Part shown: piece after piece, positions 6,771 through 13,736 of the stretch | Position numbering within the stretch: the stretch's first letter is position 1 | Layout: every line of letters begins with the position of its first letter | Source of the DNA: Azoarcus sp. | Lineage (GTDB): Bacteria > Pseudomonadota > Gammaproteobacteria > Burkholderiales > Rhodocyclaceae | Direction: 5' to 3' | DNA length: 19,121 nt | NCBI GenBank assembly: GCA_031258035.1 | Contig: JAIRNL010000072.1 | Location: 1-19,121 of the forward strand | Notes under the pieces: generated by a model | The model's input: the letters and a program-made list of their open reading frames with translations, nothing else | Told to the model about the DNA's origin: nothing | Databases searched by the model: none | Program-made: the position numbers and the translations under genes

Positions 6771-8105
6771 TCAGAGGTTGTAGCCGGTTTCGCGGTGCTC
6801 CGCCTTGTCGAGACCCATCGCTTCCGCTTCCGGATCGACGCGCAGTCCGAGCGTCCGGTCGATGGCTTTCAGGATGAGCAGGCTCACGGTGAAGCTGTAG
6901 GCGATGGTAAAGACCACGCTCTTGAACTGTGCCCAGACCTGCGTGGCGATGTCGATTTCCTTCGCGCCGCCCAGCGCCGTGGAGGCGAAGACGCCGGTGA
7001 GGATCGCCCCCACCATGCCGCCGACGCCATGCAGGCCGAAGACATCCAGCGTGTCGTCGTAGCCGAATCTGCGCTTCACGATGGCGACGAAGTAGAAGCA
7101 GACCGCGCCGGAGACGATGCCGATGATGAGCGCGCCGACCGCGCCGACGTAGGCGCAGCCGGGCGTGACGCCGACGAGGCCGGCCAGCGCGCCGGATGCG
7201 ATGCCGAGCGCGCTGGGGCGACCGTTGCGGAGCCACTCCACGGTCATCCAGCCGAGCGCGCCGGTGCAGGCGGCAAGTTGTGTGTTCATGAGCGCCATGC
7301 CGGTGTCGCCGTTGACCGCCACGGCCGAACCCGCGTTGAAGCCGAACCAGCCGATCCAGACGAAACCGGCCCCCGCGAGGCAAAGCCCCAGGTTGTGCGG
7401 CGGCATCGAGTGCTCTGGGTAGCCATGACGCCTGCCGACGACGATGCAGGCGGTGAGCGCGGCAATGCCGGAGTTGATGTGCACGGCGGTGCCGCCCGCG
7501 AAGTCGAGCGCCCCCCAGTTGGCCATCAGCGAGCCCGGCCCGCCCCAGACCATGTGCGCCATTGGCGCATAAACGAGCGAGAACCAGAGCGCCAGGAAGA
7601 GGATGGCGGCGCTGAATTTGATCCGTTCGGCGAACGCGCCCGAGACGATGGCCGGGGTGATGATGGCGAAGGAGAGCTGGAAGGTGACGAAGACGCTCGT
7701 CGGCATGCCGAGCGTGATGCTGTCGTTTTTCACGTCCAGCAGGAGGAGCGAGGCGAGGCCGCCGACGAAGCTGTGGAGGTTGTATTCGTCCGCGACCATG
7801 CCCGTGGCGTCGGTGACGATGCTGTAGCCGAAGATGACCCACAGGATGGCGATCAGCCCCGCGCCCGCGAAGAATTGCGAAAAGACCGAGAGCAGGTTGG
7901 TCGAGCGCAGCATGCCGGCGTAGAACATGGCCAGGCCGGGAATGCACATCATGATGACCAGCGCGGCGGCGGTCATCATCCAGGCCGAGGTGCCGGTATC
8001 CAGCGTCTCTTGCGCGAGCGCCGGGGAGGCGGCGAAGCACAACAGGAACGGCAGCAGGAACGTCGGCAGGCGCGACGCCTTGCGCGGAGAGTCGGGAGCT
8101 TTCAT
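6771..8105 (-). CDS. amt: ammonium transporter, Amt/MEP/Rh family
   Basis: 444 residues. Inner-membrane channel for ammonium uptake, normally a trimer gated by PII (GlnK). An N-terminal signal sequence (about 1-31, probable cleavage ALA/QE) is followed by about 11 hydrophobic segments. Family hallmarks: GLAMFYAGMLR, the twin pore histidines His209 (GGTAVHINSG) and His359 (DVFGLHGVGG), FGFNAGSA, and the C-terminal GLDKAEHRETGYNL that contacts PII in homologues. Start ATG 8103-8105 has AAGGAAA at about 6 nt. No glnK is adjacent on either side. The upstream 388-bp gap contains a sigma-54-type promoter and an NtrC-like site, so expression is probably induced by nitrogen limitation. It is followed by two hairpins, suggesting a monocistronic transcript. 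Confidence 0.96.
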   Translation of the reverse strand: MKAPDSPRKASRLPTFLLPFLLCFAASPALAQETLDTGTSAWMMTAAALVIMMCIPGLAMFYAGMLRSTNLLSVFSQFFAGAGLIAILWVIFGYSIVTDATGMVADEYNLHSFVGGLASLLLLDVKNDSITLGMPTSVFVTFQLSFAIITPAIVSGAFAERIKFSAAILFLALWFSLVYAPMAHMVWGGPGSLMANWGALDFAGGTAVHINSGIAALTACIVVGRRHGYPEHSMPPHNLGLCLAGAGFVWIGWFGFNAGSAVAVNGDTGMALMNTQLAACTGALGWMTVEWLRNGRPSALGIASGALAGLVGVTPGCAYVGAVGALIIGIVSGAVCFYFVAIVKRRFGYDDTLDVFGLHGVGGMVGAILTGVFASTALGGAKEIDIATQVWAQFKSVVFTIAYSFTVSLLILKAIDRTLGLRVDPEAEAMGLDKAEHRETGYNL

Positions 8106-8166
8106 GTCATTTCCTTATCGTGGCTGGGGGAGACCGCGTGCGGGCGGGAGGGTCGCGCTTCCTGAC

Positions 8167-8181
8167 GCAAGCCGTATGCCA
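8167..8181 (-). promoter_or_regulatory. sigma-54 (RpoN) -24/-12 promoter of amt
   Basis: Leftward strand reads TGGCATACGGCTTGC, against the RpoN consensus TGGCACG-N4-TTGC. Nine of the 11 defined positions match, including both invariant dinucleotides GG and GC with exactly 10 nt between them. The start of transcription would fall near 8155, leaving a leader of about 50 nt before the amt ATG at 8105. Confidence 0.7.
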
Positions 8182-8263
8182 CCTCCCCTGCCCTGCCCGG
8201 AAACGGCGCGGCGGCGGCGGTTTGCCGCGTGCTCCGGGATCGCGGGCGCTTGCCGCGGCGCGG

Positions 8264-8296
8264 CGCCTTTCCGCACCAAAGCGGTGCGGAAAGGCG
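8264..8296. promoter_or_regulatory. NtrC-type enhancer site upstream of amt
   Basis: A perfect inverted repeat with 14-nt arms (8264-8277 and 8283-8296) and a 5-nt centre. Its core, 8272-8288, is CGCACC-N5-GGTGCG, which matches the NtrC consensus GCACC-N5-GGTGC perfectly. It is centred about 125 bp upstream of the predicted sigma-54 start, the usual range for an enhancer. A further half-site GGTGCA at 8314-8319 lies one 31-bp step upstream. The palindrome could alternatively be a hairpin after the PilZ gene, but no U-run follows it. Confidence 0.65.
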
Positions 8297-8493
8297 TCGC
8301 GCCGGCCATGAATGGTGCAGCCTGGGTGACAGGGATTTTTTTACGAATCGCGCGGCGCGGGATTATGTTGAAATTTCGCGGGCAGGAAAATGGCGCGCGC
8401 CGTCGAGGCGAATTCAGATGCAAATAAATCGTTCGATGGTGAAACAGGCTTTGGGCGCATGCGCCGGCAAGGCCGTCCGCGCGCGGCCCGGCT

Positions 8494-9288
8494 TTATCCG
8501 CGCGAGCGGATTTCGCGCTCGGTCTGGTAGATGTAGCGTTGTATCTGGTTGGCGGCGTGGGTGGGCAGGGAAACGAAGCTGCAACCGAGGCGCACGACTT
8601 CCCTGCCGTCGCCGAGGATGCGGCGACCGTGATAGCGGATTTCGAGACTGATGCCGACGGGATCGCCGGGCAGCTTCAGGCGGCAGCCGTCGATTATTTC
8701 GCCCACGGTCGGCGGGGTTTTGCTGGCCGGGACTTCCATCGACAGGCCGCTGGCGCTGATGTCGATCACCGGCGCCTCGATCGTCCGCAACGGGGTTTCC
8801 GGTTCGCCGGGGCCCTCTCCCCGCGCGGGCAGGATGCATTTCAAGTTGTGGGAAAGCGGGACTTGCAGACGGAAGGCGTCGCGCCGTTGCAGGCGCAGGA
8901 TTTCCGTGGGAATGGGCGCGGCAAGCGCGGTATGGCCGTCGAGCTGCATTTCGGCGATGCCGGATACCCGGAACTGGATGCGGATCCTGTCCAGTTGGGT
9001 GACGCACAACAGGCGTTCGGCTTCCAGGGCGCGGTGGTGGATGATTTCGCTCGGGCTGGCATCGAGAAAGAGCCATTCCTCGTCATCGGAAAGCGTGAGG
9101 ACGACGCTGAGAAAGGAGAGCCCGCCAGGGAGCAGATGCACGCTGATGAGCGCGCGGGCGGTGATCAATTCCTGCAATAGCTGGCGGATCTGTTGGCGAC
9201 CGCGCAGCAGGTAATGGTCCAGGTCATCTCCCTGCAGGGGCGCGATGGGCTGCTCACTGTATCCATCATCATTGATTTGATCTGGCAT
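8494..9288 (-). CDS. ycgR: YcgR-type flagellar brake protein with PilZ domain
   Basis: 264 residues from the chosen start. YcgR binds cyclic di-GMP and slows the flagellar motor. Visible: an N-terminal YcgR domain (about 18-130, LRGRQQIRQLLQELI, ending with PTEILRLQ), then a PilZ domain with the c-di-GMP ligands in QRRDAFR (Arg135, Arg136, Arg140) and DISASG (176-181). Start choice: the frame stays open to GTG 9364-9366 (ATG at 9361-9363), touching the previous gene. But 9289-9362 is AT-rich, uses codons unlike the neighbours (AGA, GTA, TAT, TTT) and lacks a ribosome site, so ATG 9286-9288 is preferred; the longer form (290 aa) cannot be excluded. Last gene of the fliT-fliK cluster. Confidence 0.88.
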   Translation of the reverse strand: MPDQINDDGYSEQPIAPLQGDDLDHYLLRGRQQIRQLLQELITARALISVHLLPGGLSFLSVVLTLSDDEEWLFLDASPSEIIHHRALEAERLLCVTQLDRIRIQFRVSGIAEMQLDGHTALAAPIPTEILRLQRRDAFRLQVPLSHNLKCILPARGEGPGEPETPLRTIEAPVIDISASGLSMEVPASKTPPTVGEIIDGCRLKLPGDPVGISLEIRYHGRRILGDGREVVRLGCSFVSLPTHAANQIQRYIYQTEREIRSRG

Positions 9289-9362
9289 GCCGTTCAGTTC
9301 TTCAAGGTCTTTCAATTCGGTAAATACTCTATGAGTGACAAAATGAACCTGCCCTTTATACA

Positions 9363-9701
9363 TCACGGCGGCGATGGCTGTCGCTCTCTTATTTGCCCGG
9401 CGAGGACATCGAGCTCGGGCGGCGGCAAGTCCGCGCCTGCCTCGATGCGGTAGAGCCAGGCCAGCAGCTCGGCGATCACGGTATAGAGTTGCGGCGGAAT
9501 GTGTTCGTCGAGGTCGACCTGCATCAGCAGGGAAACAAGCTCGGGCGATTCGTGCACGTAGACGCCGGCTTCGCGGGCGCGTTCAATGATCTCCCGCGCG
9601 AGCAGGCCACGGCCCTTGGCGACGACCGTCGGGGCGCTGTTGCCGGCGGCATAGGTGAGGGCGACGGCTTCGTCGCGCGGGGTGAATTCGTCAGCGCCCA
9701 C
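9363..9701 (-). CDS. FlhB C-terminal-like (export-apparatus switch) protein
   Basis: 112 residues, matching the stand-alone homologues of the FlhB cytoplasmic domain often found after fliK. Full FlhB switches the flagellar exporter from hook to filament substrates, with help from FliK. Evidence: AVALTYAAGNSAPTVVAKGRGLLAREIIERAREAGVYVHE, then LDEHIPPQLYTVIAELLAWLYRIE, which follows FlhB's C-terminal half. The NPTH self-cleavage motif is absent, as usual for these short forms; the protein starts just after where it would be. GTG 9699-9701 was chosen because GGAG lies 7 nt upstream and similarity begins there; the frame upstream (to 9806) is shadow sequence over fliK. It overlaps the fliK end by 11 nt, suggesting coupling. 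Confidence 0.85.
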   Translation of the reverse strand: MGADEFTPRDEAVALTYAAGNSAPTVVAKGRGLLAREIIERAREAGVYVHESPELVSLLMQVDLDEHIPPQLYTVIAELLAWLYRIEAGADLPPPELDVLAGQIRERQPSPP

Positions 9702-11004
9702 CGCGGCGCTCCACGACCATGCCGGTGAGCGGCACGCCCGCCGCCTCCAGCGCCCCGGCCAGTTCGTCGCGGCGTCGTTCGAGGCTGGCCGCGATGGCTT
9801 CATCATCGACGTCCAGACGCAGGGCGACGCCGTTCGCGCCCAGATGCACGCTGGCTTCGATGCCGCCGAGACGCGGCAGCGTCAGGCGCAGGGTGGTATG
9901 CCATTGCCCGCCGGCTTCTTCGCCATCCGCGTGGCCGCCGCCGCGCGGGTCTTCGATGATCCACTCGAATGGCTGCCCCGGCCACGCCATGCCGTGCCAG
10001 ACGTATTGCTGGTTGGCCAGGGCTTCGAGTTGCTGGTGCACGATGGGCAGCAGGCGCTCGGCGATCGGGCCGCCGCGCGGGTCGTTCCCGGTGGCCTGGC
10101 TGGCGACGCCGGCGATGCGGGCGATGGGTTCTTCGCGGCGCGCGAGCGCCTGGGCGGCGGCATTGGCCGTGGCGGTCGCGCCGCCCGGCGTCGGGGCGGA
10201 AGAGGCCGCGCCGGCATGGGCGGAGGCGGACGCCGGGGTCGCGGGGGCGTTGCCTGGCGGCGTCTGTCCGGGAAGCTGTTGCGCCATGCCCCTGGCTTGT
10301 GGTTCGCGCGCCAGCGTGGCGAGGTCGATTTTCCCGGCCAGCCATTGCGACAGGTGCGATTCGTAGAACAGGCCGCTTTGCGCCAACGCCTGGCGCAACA
10401 TGGGCGCGAGTTGGACAGCCGCGGCGATCTGTGAGCCGGAAGCGGCCTGTACGCCGGAAGTGATCTGCGCGCCGGAAGCGGCCTGCGCGCCGGAAGCGAT
10501 CTGTGAGCCAGCCGCGGCTTGCGCGCTGGCTGTGGTCTGGGCGTTTGCGCCCGCCATGGTGGGCGGCGCGTTGAGGAAGGGGCGATCGCCAGCCAGCGTC
10601 GCGGGTCTGGCTGCTGGCTGGCCGGTGAGCAGAAAGCTGATCAATTGGCCGGTCGGACTCAGGCTGGAACGGGCCGAACCGGCGAGCGCCGCGCCCTCGG
10701 TACCAGCCAGCCGCGACAGCACCATCTTGGGCGTGACGCCGGTGGCGATCAGTTCGAGGGTGTCCCCCGGCTGGGCCGAGGCGTTGAGCGCCAGGGTGAC
10801 TTGTTGTCCCGCGACCAGGGCACGGAAAGTGCCGTCCGGCAGCGTGCGTTGCAGGGTGGCGAGAAAACGCTGCCCCGGTACCAGATCCTGCAACTGGGTC
10901 TGGATTTCGCGGGCGCGCTGCAAGCCAGCCACTGGCTGCGAGGTTTCAAAAAGACTGGCTTCGTGCAAAAAGCGTAGACGGGCGGCAAGATCCGAGGGAA
11001 TCAT
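9691..11004 (-). CDS. fliK: flagellar hook-length control protein FliK
   Basis: 437 residues. FliK is secreted through the flagellar exporter, measures the hook and triggers the FlhB substrate switch. Features: N-terminal part with GQRFLATLQRTLPDGTFRALVAGQQVTLALN; a long Ala/Gln/Ser/Pro-rich low-complexity middle (about 140-290), typical of the ruler region, including six hexapeptide repeats at 158-193; and a conserved C-terminal Flg_hook domain (about 340-435) with LRLTLPRLGGIEASVHLGANGVALRLDV. ATG 11002-11004 has GGGAG about 9 nt upstream. fliT ends 32 nt upstream and the FlhB-like gene overlaps downstream, supporting a flagellar assembly operon. Confidence 0.9.
   Translation of the reverse strand: MIPSDLAARLRFLHEASLFETSQPVAGLQRAREIQTQLQDLVPGQRFLATLQRTLPDGTFRALVAGQQVTLALNASAQPGDTLELIATGVTPKMVLSRLAGTEGAALAGSARSSLSPTGQLISFLLTGQPAARPATLAGDRPFLNAPPTMAGANAQTTASAQAAAGSQIASGAQAASGAQITSGVQAASGSQIAAAVQLAPMLRQALAQSGLFYESHLSQWLAGKIDLATLAREPQARGMAQQLPGQTPPGNAPATPASASAHAGAASSAPTPGGATATANAAAQALARREEPIARIAGVASQATGNDPRGGPIAERLLPIVHQQLEALANQQYVWHGMAWPGQPFEWIIEDPRGGGHADGEEAGGQWHTTLRLTLPRLGGIEASVHLGANGVALRLDVDDEAIAASLERRRDELAGALEAAGVPLTGMVVERRGGR
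10426..10533. repeat. 18-nt tandem repeat inside fliK
   Basis: Six in-frame 18-nt units starting at 10426, 10444, 10462, 10480, 10498 and 10516, consensus on the plus strand GRYCTGYGCGCCGGAAGC. Odd and even units differ consistently (GATCTG versus GGCCTG), so the true duplicated unit may be 36 nt. They encode repeats of the ASGAQ-x / ASGSQ-I type (FliK residues 158-193). Confidence 0.85.
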
Positions 11005-11036
11005 GCTGTGACGCTCCCGGCCTCATTTCATGCCGA

Positions 11037-11414
11037 TCACCCGGGGGCGTCGGCGCCGTCGCCGTAGGCGGCGCGCACGGCGCGGCTCTTGACTTCGGCG
11101 GTCAGTTGCTGGCGCGCCTGTTCGCGCGCCGGCTCGATGTAACCGCGAATCTCGCGGTCGAGAATCTGGATACGGATGAGCAGTTCAGCCAGCGCCTTTA
11201 TTTCTCCCGCTTCCGGGGGGCCCGTTTCCGCGGGCCCCTGGCTTCGGGCCGAGGCCGCGTCGCGGATCGCCGCGGCCTGGCGCTCGATTTCAGCCAGGCG
11301 CTCCCAATCGCGCGCGCGCGCCATTTCGAGCATGGATTCGTACAGAGCCAGGAGGGCGCGACCTTCTTGCAGACTCAGGAGGCGCGTCCCCGTTTTTTGT
11401 GCCGGTGTGATCAT
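11037..11414 (-). CDS. fliT: flagellar protein FliT-like chaperone
   Basis: 125 residues, mostly helical and charged. FliT is a cytoplasmic chaperone for the filament cap FliD and, in enterobacteria, regulates FlhDC. Recognition rests on size, position directly before fliK, and the pattern LLALYESMLEMARARDWERLAEIERQ followed by LAELLIRIQILDREIRGYIEPAREQ, which fits the family's antiparallel helices with the conserved DWE/L motif. ATG 11412-11414 has a strong GGAGAGGG site. A sigma-28-like promoter lies about 90 nt upstream. FliT sequences are poorly conserved, so an FlgN-like export chaperone is an alternative. Confidence 0.75.
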   Translation of the reverse strand: MITPAQKTGTRLLSLQEGRALLALYESMLEMARARDWERLAEIERQAAAIRDAASARSQGPAETGPPEAGEIKALAELLIRIQILDREIRGYIEPAREQARQQLTAEVKSRAVRAAYGDGADAPG

Positions 11415-11489
11415 CGCTCGTTTCCCTCTCCTGTCTTGTGCATCCTACACCCTGAATCTGCCGATTCCGGTGCGTGATTCAATGACATC

Positions 11490-11512
11490 CCCGCTACGGC
11501 TAGCGTAACGGG
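11490..11512. promoter_or_regulatory. inverted repeat overlapping the fliT promoter -10
   Basis: CCCGCTACG (11490-11498), a 5-nt centre GCTAG, and CGTAACGGG (11504-11512) form a 9+5+9 dyad with one mismatch. It covers the -10 and start region of the putative sigma-28 promoter, a suitable place for a repressor or for a leader hairpin. No protein can be named. Confidence 0.4.
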
Positions 11513-11531
11513 CCCTTACGGCGGAACTTTA
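11505..11531 (-). promoter_or_regulatory. sigma-28 (FliA)-like flagellar promoter of fliT-fliK
   Basis: Leftward strand shows TAAAGTTC (11524-11531), 11 nt, then CCCGTTAC (11505-11512). The FliA consensus is TAAAGTTT-N11-GCCGATAA: 7 of 8 and 5 of 8 positions match with exact spacing. The start would be near 11498, about 85 nt before fliT. This fits late-class flagellar control of the fliT, fliK, FlhB-like and ycgR group. Confidence 0.5.
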
Positions 11532-11585
11532 GGGCGCATCTCCGGCCCGCGGCCATTTCGTCGTCCCTGCCCGGGGCGCCGCCCG

Positions 11586-12119
11586 TCACGGCGCCGCGGA
11601 GACGATATTATGGAATCGCCATTGTCCGTGGCGGCGGTCGTCGAAGTAGCGCCGCAAAGTCAGTGTGGTGGTGCGGAAGGCGATCTGGCTCCAGGGCACA
11701 TCGGCCTCGGCGAACAGCGCGGTTTCGAGCGATTCGTCGCCAGGGTGGAAGTCGGCGTCGAGCAGGCGGGCAAGGTAAAAAATATGTACCTGGTCGATAT
11801 GCGGCAAGTCGATGAGGGTGAACATTTCACCCAGCGCGATTTTTGCGCAGGCTTCTTCCTGGGTCTCGCGGATGGCGGCCTCGGCGGTCGTCTCGCGGTT
11901 CTCCATGAAGCCGGCGGGTAACGTCCACTTGTCGCGGCGCGGCTCGATTGCGCGCCGGCACAACAATATTTTTTCTTCCCATGCCGCGATGGCGCCGACG
12001 ACCAATTTGGGATTCTGGTAATGAACCGCGCCGCAGTTCACGCAGACATGGCGCGGTCGCGTGTCGCCGGGCGGGATGCGCGACAGGACGGGCGCGCCGC
12101 ATTCTGAACAGTAATTCAT
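11586..12119 (-). CDS. Nudix hydrolase with N-terminal zinc ribbon
   Basis: 177 residues. Nudix enzymes hydrolyse nucleoside diphosphates linked to another group; this subfamily resembles ADP-ribose/NADH-type pyrophosphatases, exact substrate unknown. A zinc ribbon is formed by Cys4-x2-Cys7 and Cys26-x2-Cys29, followed by HYQNPKLVVGAIAAWEEKILLCRRAIEP. The Nudix box begins at Gly70 (GFMENRE...RETQEEACA): the metal-binding Glu residues (REXXEE, 84-89) are intact, while the usual Gly after EEX is Cys91. ATG 12117-12119 begins immediately before the ribbon; the ribosome site (GGGAG) is distant and weak. It is transcribed divergently from the PHP-family gene, 106 nt away. Confidence 0.9.
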   Translation of the reverse strand: MNYCSECGAPVLSRIPPGDTRPRHVCVNCGAVHYQNPKLVVGAIAAWEEKILLCRRAIEPRRDKWTLPAGFMENRETTAEAAIRETQEEACAKIALGEMFTLIDLPHIDQVHIFYLARLLDADFHPGDESLETALFAEADVPWSQIAFRTTTLTLRRYFDDRRHGQWRFHNIVSAAP

Positions 12120-12210
12120 CGGTGAAGACTGGCTCCCGGTTGGAAATCGCCGTCCCGGATGCGGCGCAACGTGACAAACCGCGCCGTCGGAAGAGCCGGT
12201 GTGCGCGGTT

Positions 12211-12219
12211 TGCTATCAT
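12211..12219 (+). promoter_or_regulatory. extended -10 element directly before the PHP gene ATG
   Basis: TGC-TATCAT is an extended -10 hexamer (TATCAT, 12214-12219) whose expected start point, 7 nt downstream, coincides with the ATG at 12226. There is no Shine-Dalgarno sequence before that ATG and no clear -35. A leaderless transcript is the simplest reading. Confidence 0.45.
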
Positions 12220-12225
12220 CGCACG

Positions 12226-13062
12226 ATGAACGCCGATCTGCATTGCCATTCCGCCATCTCCGACGGTTGCCTCGAACCCGCCGCGCTGGCGCGCCGCGCC
12301 CACGCCCACGGCGTCGACCTGCTGGCCCTGACCGACCACGACGAACTGGGCGGCGTGGCCGAGGCGGCGCGGGAGGCGGCGCGGCTGGGCATGCGTTTCG
12401 TGGCCGGTGTCGAGATTTCCGTATCGTATGGGGAGGATACGACCGTCCACATCGTCGGACTCGGGGTCGACCCGCTCGATCCGACGCTGTGCGCGGGACT
12501 GGCTCGTGTGCGCGGCGGACGCGACGGGCGGGCGCGCCGGATCGCGGCGGAACTCGACCGGATCGGGTTGCGCGATACCCTGGCTGGCGCGCGCCGCTTT
12601 GCGCGCAATCCGGCAATGATCGGGCGCGCCCACTTCGCCCGCCATCTCGTCGCCAGCGGCGCGATGCCCGACGTCAACGCGGTTTTCGATCATTACCTCG
12701 CGCGCGGCAAACCCGGCTTCGTCTCGCACCGCTGGGCAGGTCTCGAAGAGGCGGTGGGCTGGATTCGCGGCGCGGGCGGCATCGCCGTGATCGCGCATCC
12801 GGCGCGCTATCACCGCTTGTCGACGGCCGCGTTCAACCGCTTCGTCGATGAGTTCATCGCCGCTGGCGGCGAGGCGGTCGAGGTCGTGGCGGGGGCGCAC
12901 ACGCAGGCGGACATGCTGCGTTTCGCCACGCTTGCCCGTCGGCGCGGGCTGCTGGCTTCGCGCGGTTCGGATTTCCATGGCGAAGCCGAAAGCGCGGTCG
13001 AGATCGGGCGCTGCAATCCGTTGCCGCCCGATCTCGTGCCGGTATGGTCGCGGCTGCCCTGA
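12226..13062 (+). CDS. rnm: PHP-family RNase AM / 3',5'-nucleotide bisphosphate phosphatase
   Basis: 278 residues; closely resembles E. coli YciV (RNase AM), a metal-dependent PHP phosphoesterase acting as a 5'-3' exoribonuclease that matures rRNA 5' ends and also removes the 3' phosphate from 3',5'-bisphosphate nucleotides. PHP metal ligands are visible: His6 and His8 (DLHCHSAISDGCLEP), Asp37-His38 (TDHDE), Glu63 (GVEIS), His75 (VHIVGLG), His191 (AHPARY), and Asp249/His251 (GSDFHGE). The open frame extends back to 12199, but MNADLHCHS (ATG 12226) is the family start. yciO follows 34 nt downstream; yciO and yciV are also neighbours in E. coli, supporting the assignment. First gene of the rightward operon through rluB. 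Confidence 0.92.
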   Translation: MNADLHCHSAISDGCLEPAALARRAHAHGVDLLALTDHDELGGVAEAAREAARLGMRFVAGVEISVSYGEDTTVHIVGLGVDPLDPTLCAGLARVRGGRDGRARRIAAELDRIGLRDTLAGARRFARNPAMIGRAHFARHLVASGAMPDVNAVFDHYLARGKPGFVSHRWAGLEEAVGWIRGAGGIAVIAHPARYHRLSTAAFNRFVDEFIAAGGEAVEVVAGAHTQADMLRFATLARRRGLLASRGSDFHGEAESAVEIGRCNPLPPDLVPVWSRLP

Positions 13063-13096
13063 TCGCCCGCGCTCTTGTCATCGACGGTTTCTTGCA

Positions 13097-13729
13097 ATGG
13101 CCCAGTTTTTTTCCCTGCATCCCGACTCGCCCCAGCCCCGGCTGATCCGCCAGGCCGCCGGCATCGTCCGCAACGGCGGCCTGATCGTCTTTCCGACCGA
13201 TTCCGCTTATGCGCTGGGCGGCCATCTCGGCGATGCGCCACTGCTCGATCGCATCCGCCGCCTGCGCGGCGTGGATGAACGCCACCATTTCACCCTGCTG
13301 TGCCGCGACCTCTCCGAGATCGCCACTTTCGCCCGGGTGGACAATGCGCAATACCGGCTGCTCAAGGCCGCCACGCCCGGCCCCTACACGTTCATCCTCG
13401 AAGGCACGCGCGAATTGCCGCGCCGCCTGCTCCACCCCAGGCGGAAGACCATCGGCATCAGGGTGCCCGAGCATCCGGTGGTCGCGGCGCTGCTCGCGGA
13501 ACTGGGCGAACCGCTGCTTTCTTCGACCCTGCTCTTGCCGGGCGAGGAAATGCCGCTCACCGACGCCGGGGAAATCCGCGAGCGGCTGGAGAAGGAAATC
13601 GACCTGGTGATCGAAGCCGGCGCATGCCGGCCCGAGGCAACCACGGTGGTCGACCTCTCCGGCGGCGCGCCGAAGCTGGTGCGGGCGGGGCGCGGGCGTC
13701 TCGAACCTTTTGGCCTGAGCATGGATTGA
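13097..13729 (+). CDS. yciO: YciO family protein (Sua5/YrdC-like)
   Basis: 210 residues, aligning by eye from end to end with E. coli YciO: starts MAQFFSLHPDSPQPRLI, then GGLIVFPTDSAYALG, HHFTLLCRDLSEI, TPGPYTFILEGTRELPRR, KTIGIRVPEHPV, LLSSTLLLPG and TTVVDLSGGAPKLVRAG. The fold is that of the threonylcarbamoyl-AMP synthase family used for tRNA t6A; the role of YciO itself is less certain and it is generally thought to be much less active than TsaC. The start ATG 13097 is fixed by the MxQFF family beginning; its ribosome site is weak. The stop at 13727-13729 overlaps the GAGG site of the next gene. Confidence 0.92.
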   Translation: MAQFFSLHPDSPQPRLIRQAAGIVRNGGLIVFPTDSAYALGGHLGDAPLLDRIRRLRGVDERHHFTLLCRDLSEIATFARVDNAQYRLLKAATPGPYTFILEGTRELPRRLLHPRRKTIGIRVPEHPVVAALLAELGEPLLSSTLLLPGEEMPLTDAGEIRERLEKEIDLVIEAGACRPEATTVVDLSGGAPKLVRAGRGRLEPFGLSMD

Positions 13730-13736
13730 GGATGCG

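Larger units (their letters stand above)
8106..8493. other. 388-bp intergenic region between amt and the PilZ gene
   Basis: No credible gene is present; open frames here are short and lack family similarity or ribosome sites. It holds, from the amt side, the sigma-54-like element (8167-8181), a 14-bp-arm inverted repeat containing an NtrC-like site (8264-8296) and a GGTGCA half-site (8314-8319) 31 bp further upstream. Beyond these is an AT-richer stretch (8330-8450) with a T-run at 8335-8342, and a 12-bp palindrome GGCGCATGCGCC (8454-8465) that could form a hairpin after the PilZ gene but has no U-tract. Confidence 0.6.

Noticed and set aside
6463..8040. 525-codon leftward frame overlapping amt and purU in another phase
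   Set aside because: Arg/His-rich shadow of amt; the real amt frame has signal peptide, membrane segments and pore histidines.
10426..10533. Possible CRISPR array or mobile repeat in fliK
   Set aside because: In-frame 18-nt tandem units coding for a low-complexity protein segment, with no spacers.
11575..11595. Terminator hairpin at the Nudix gene end (GGCGCCG/CGGCGCC)
   Set aside because: The hairpin spans the stop codon and is not followed by a T-run in the leftward direction, so support is too weak.
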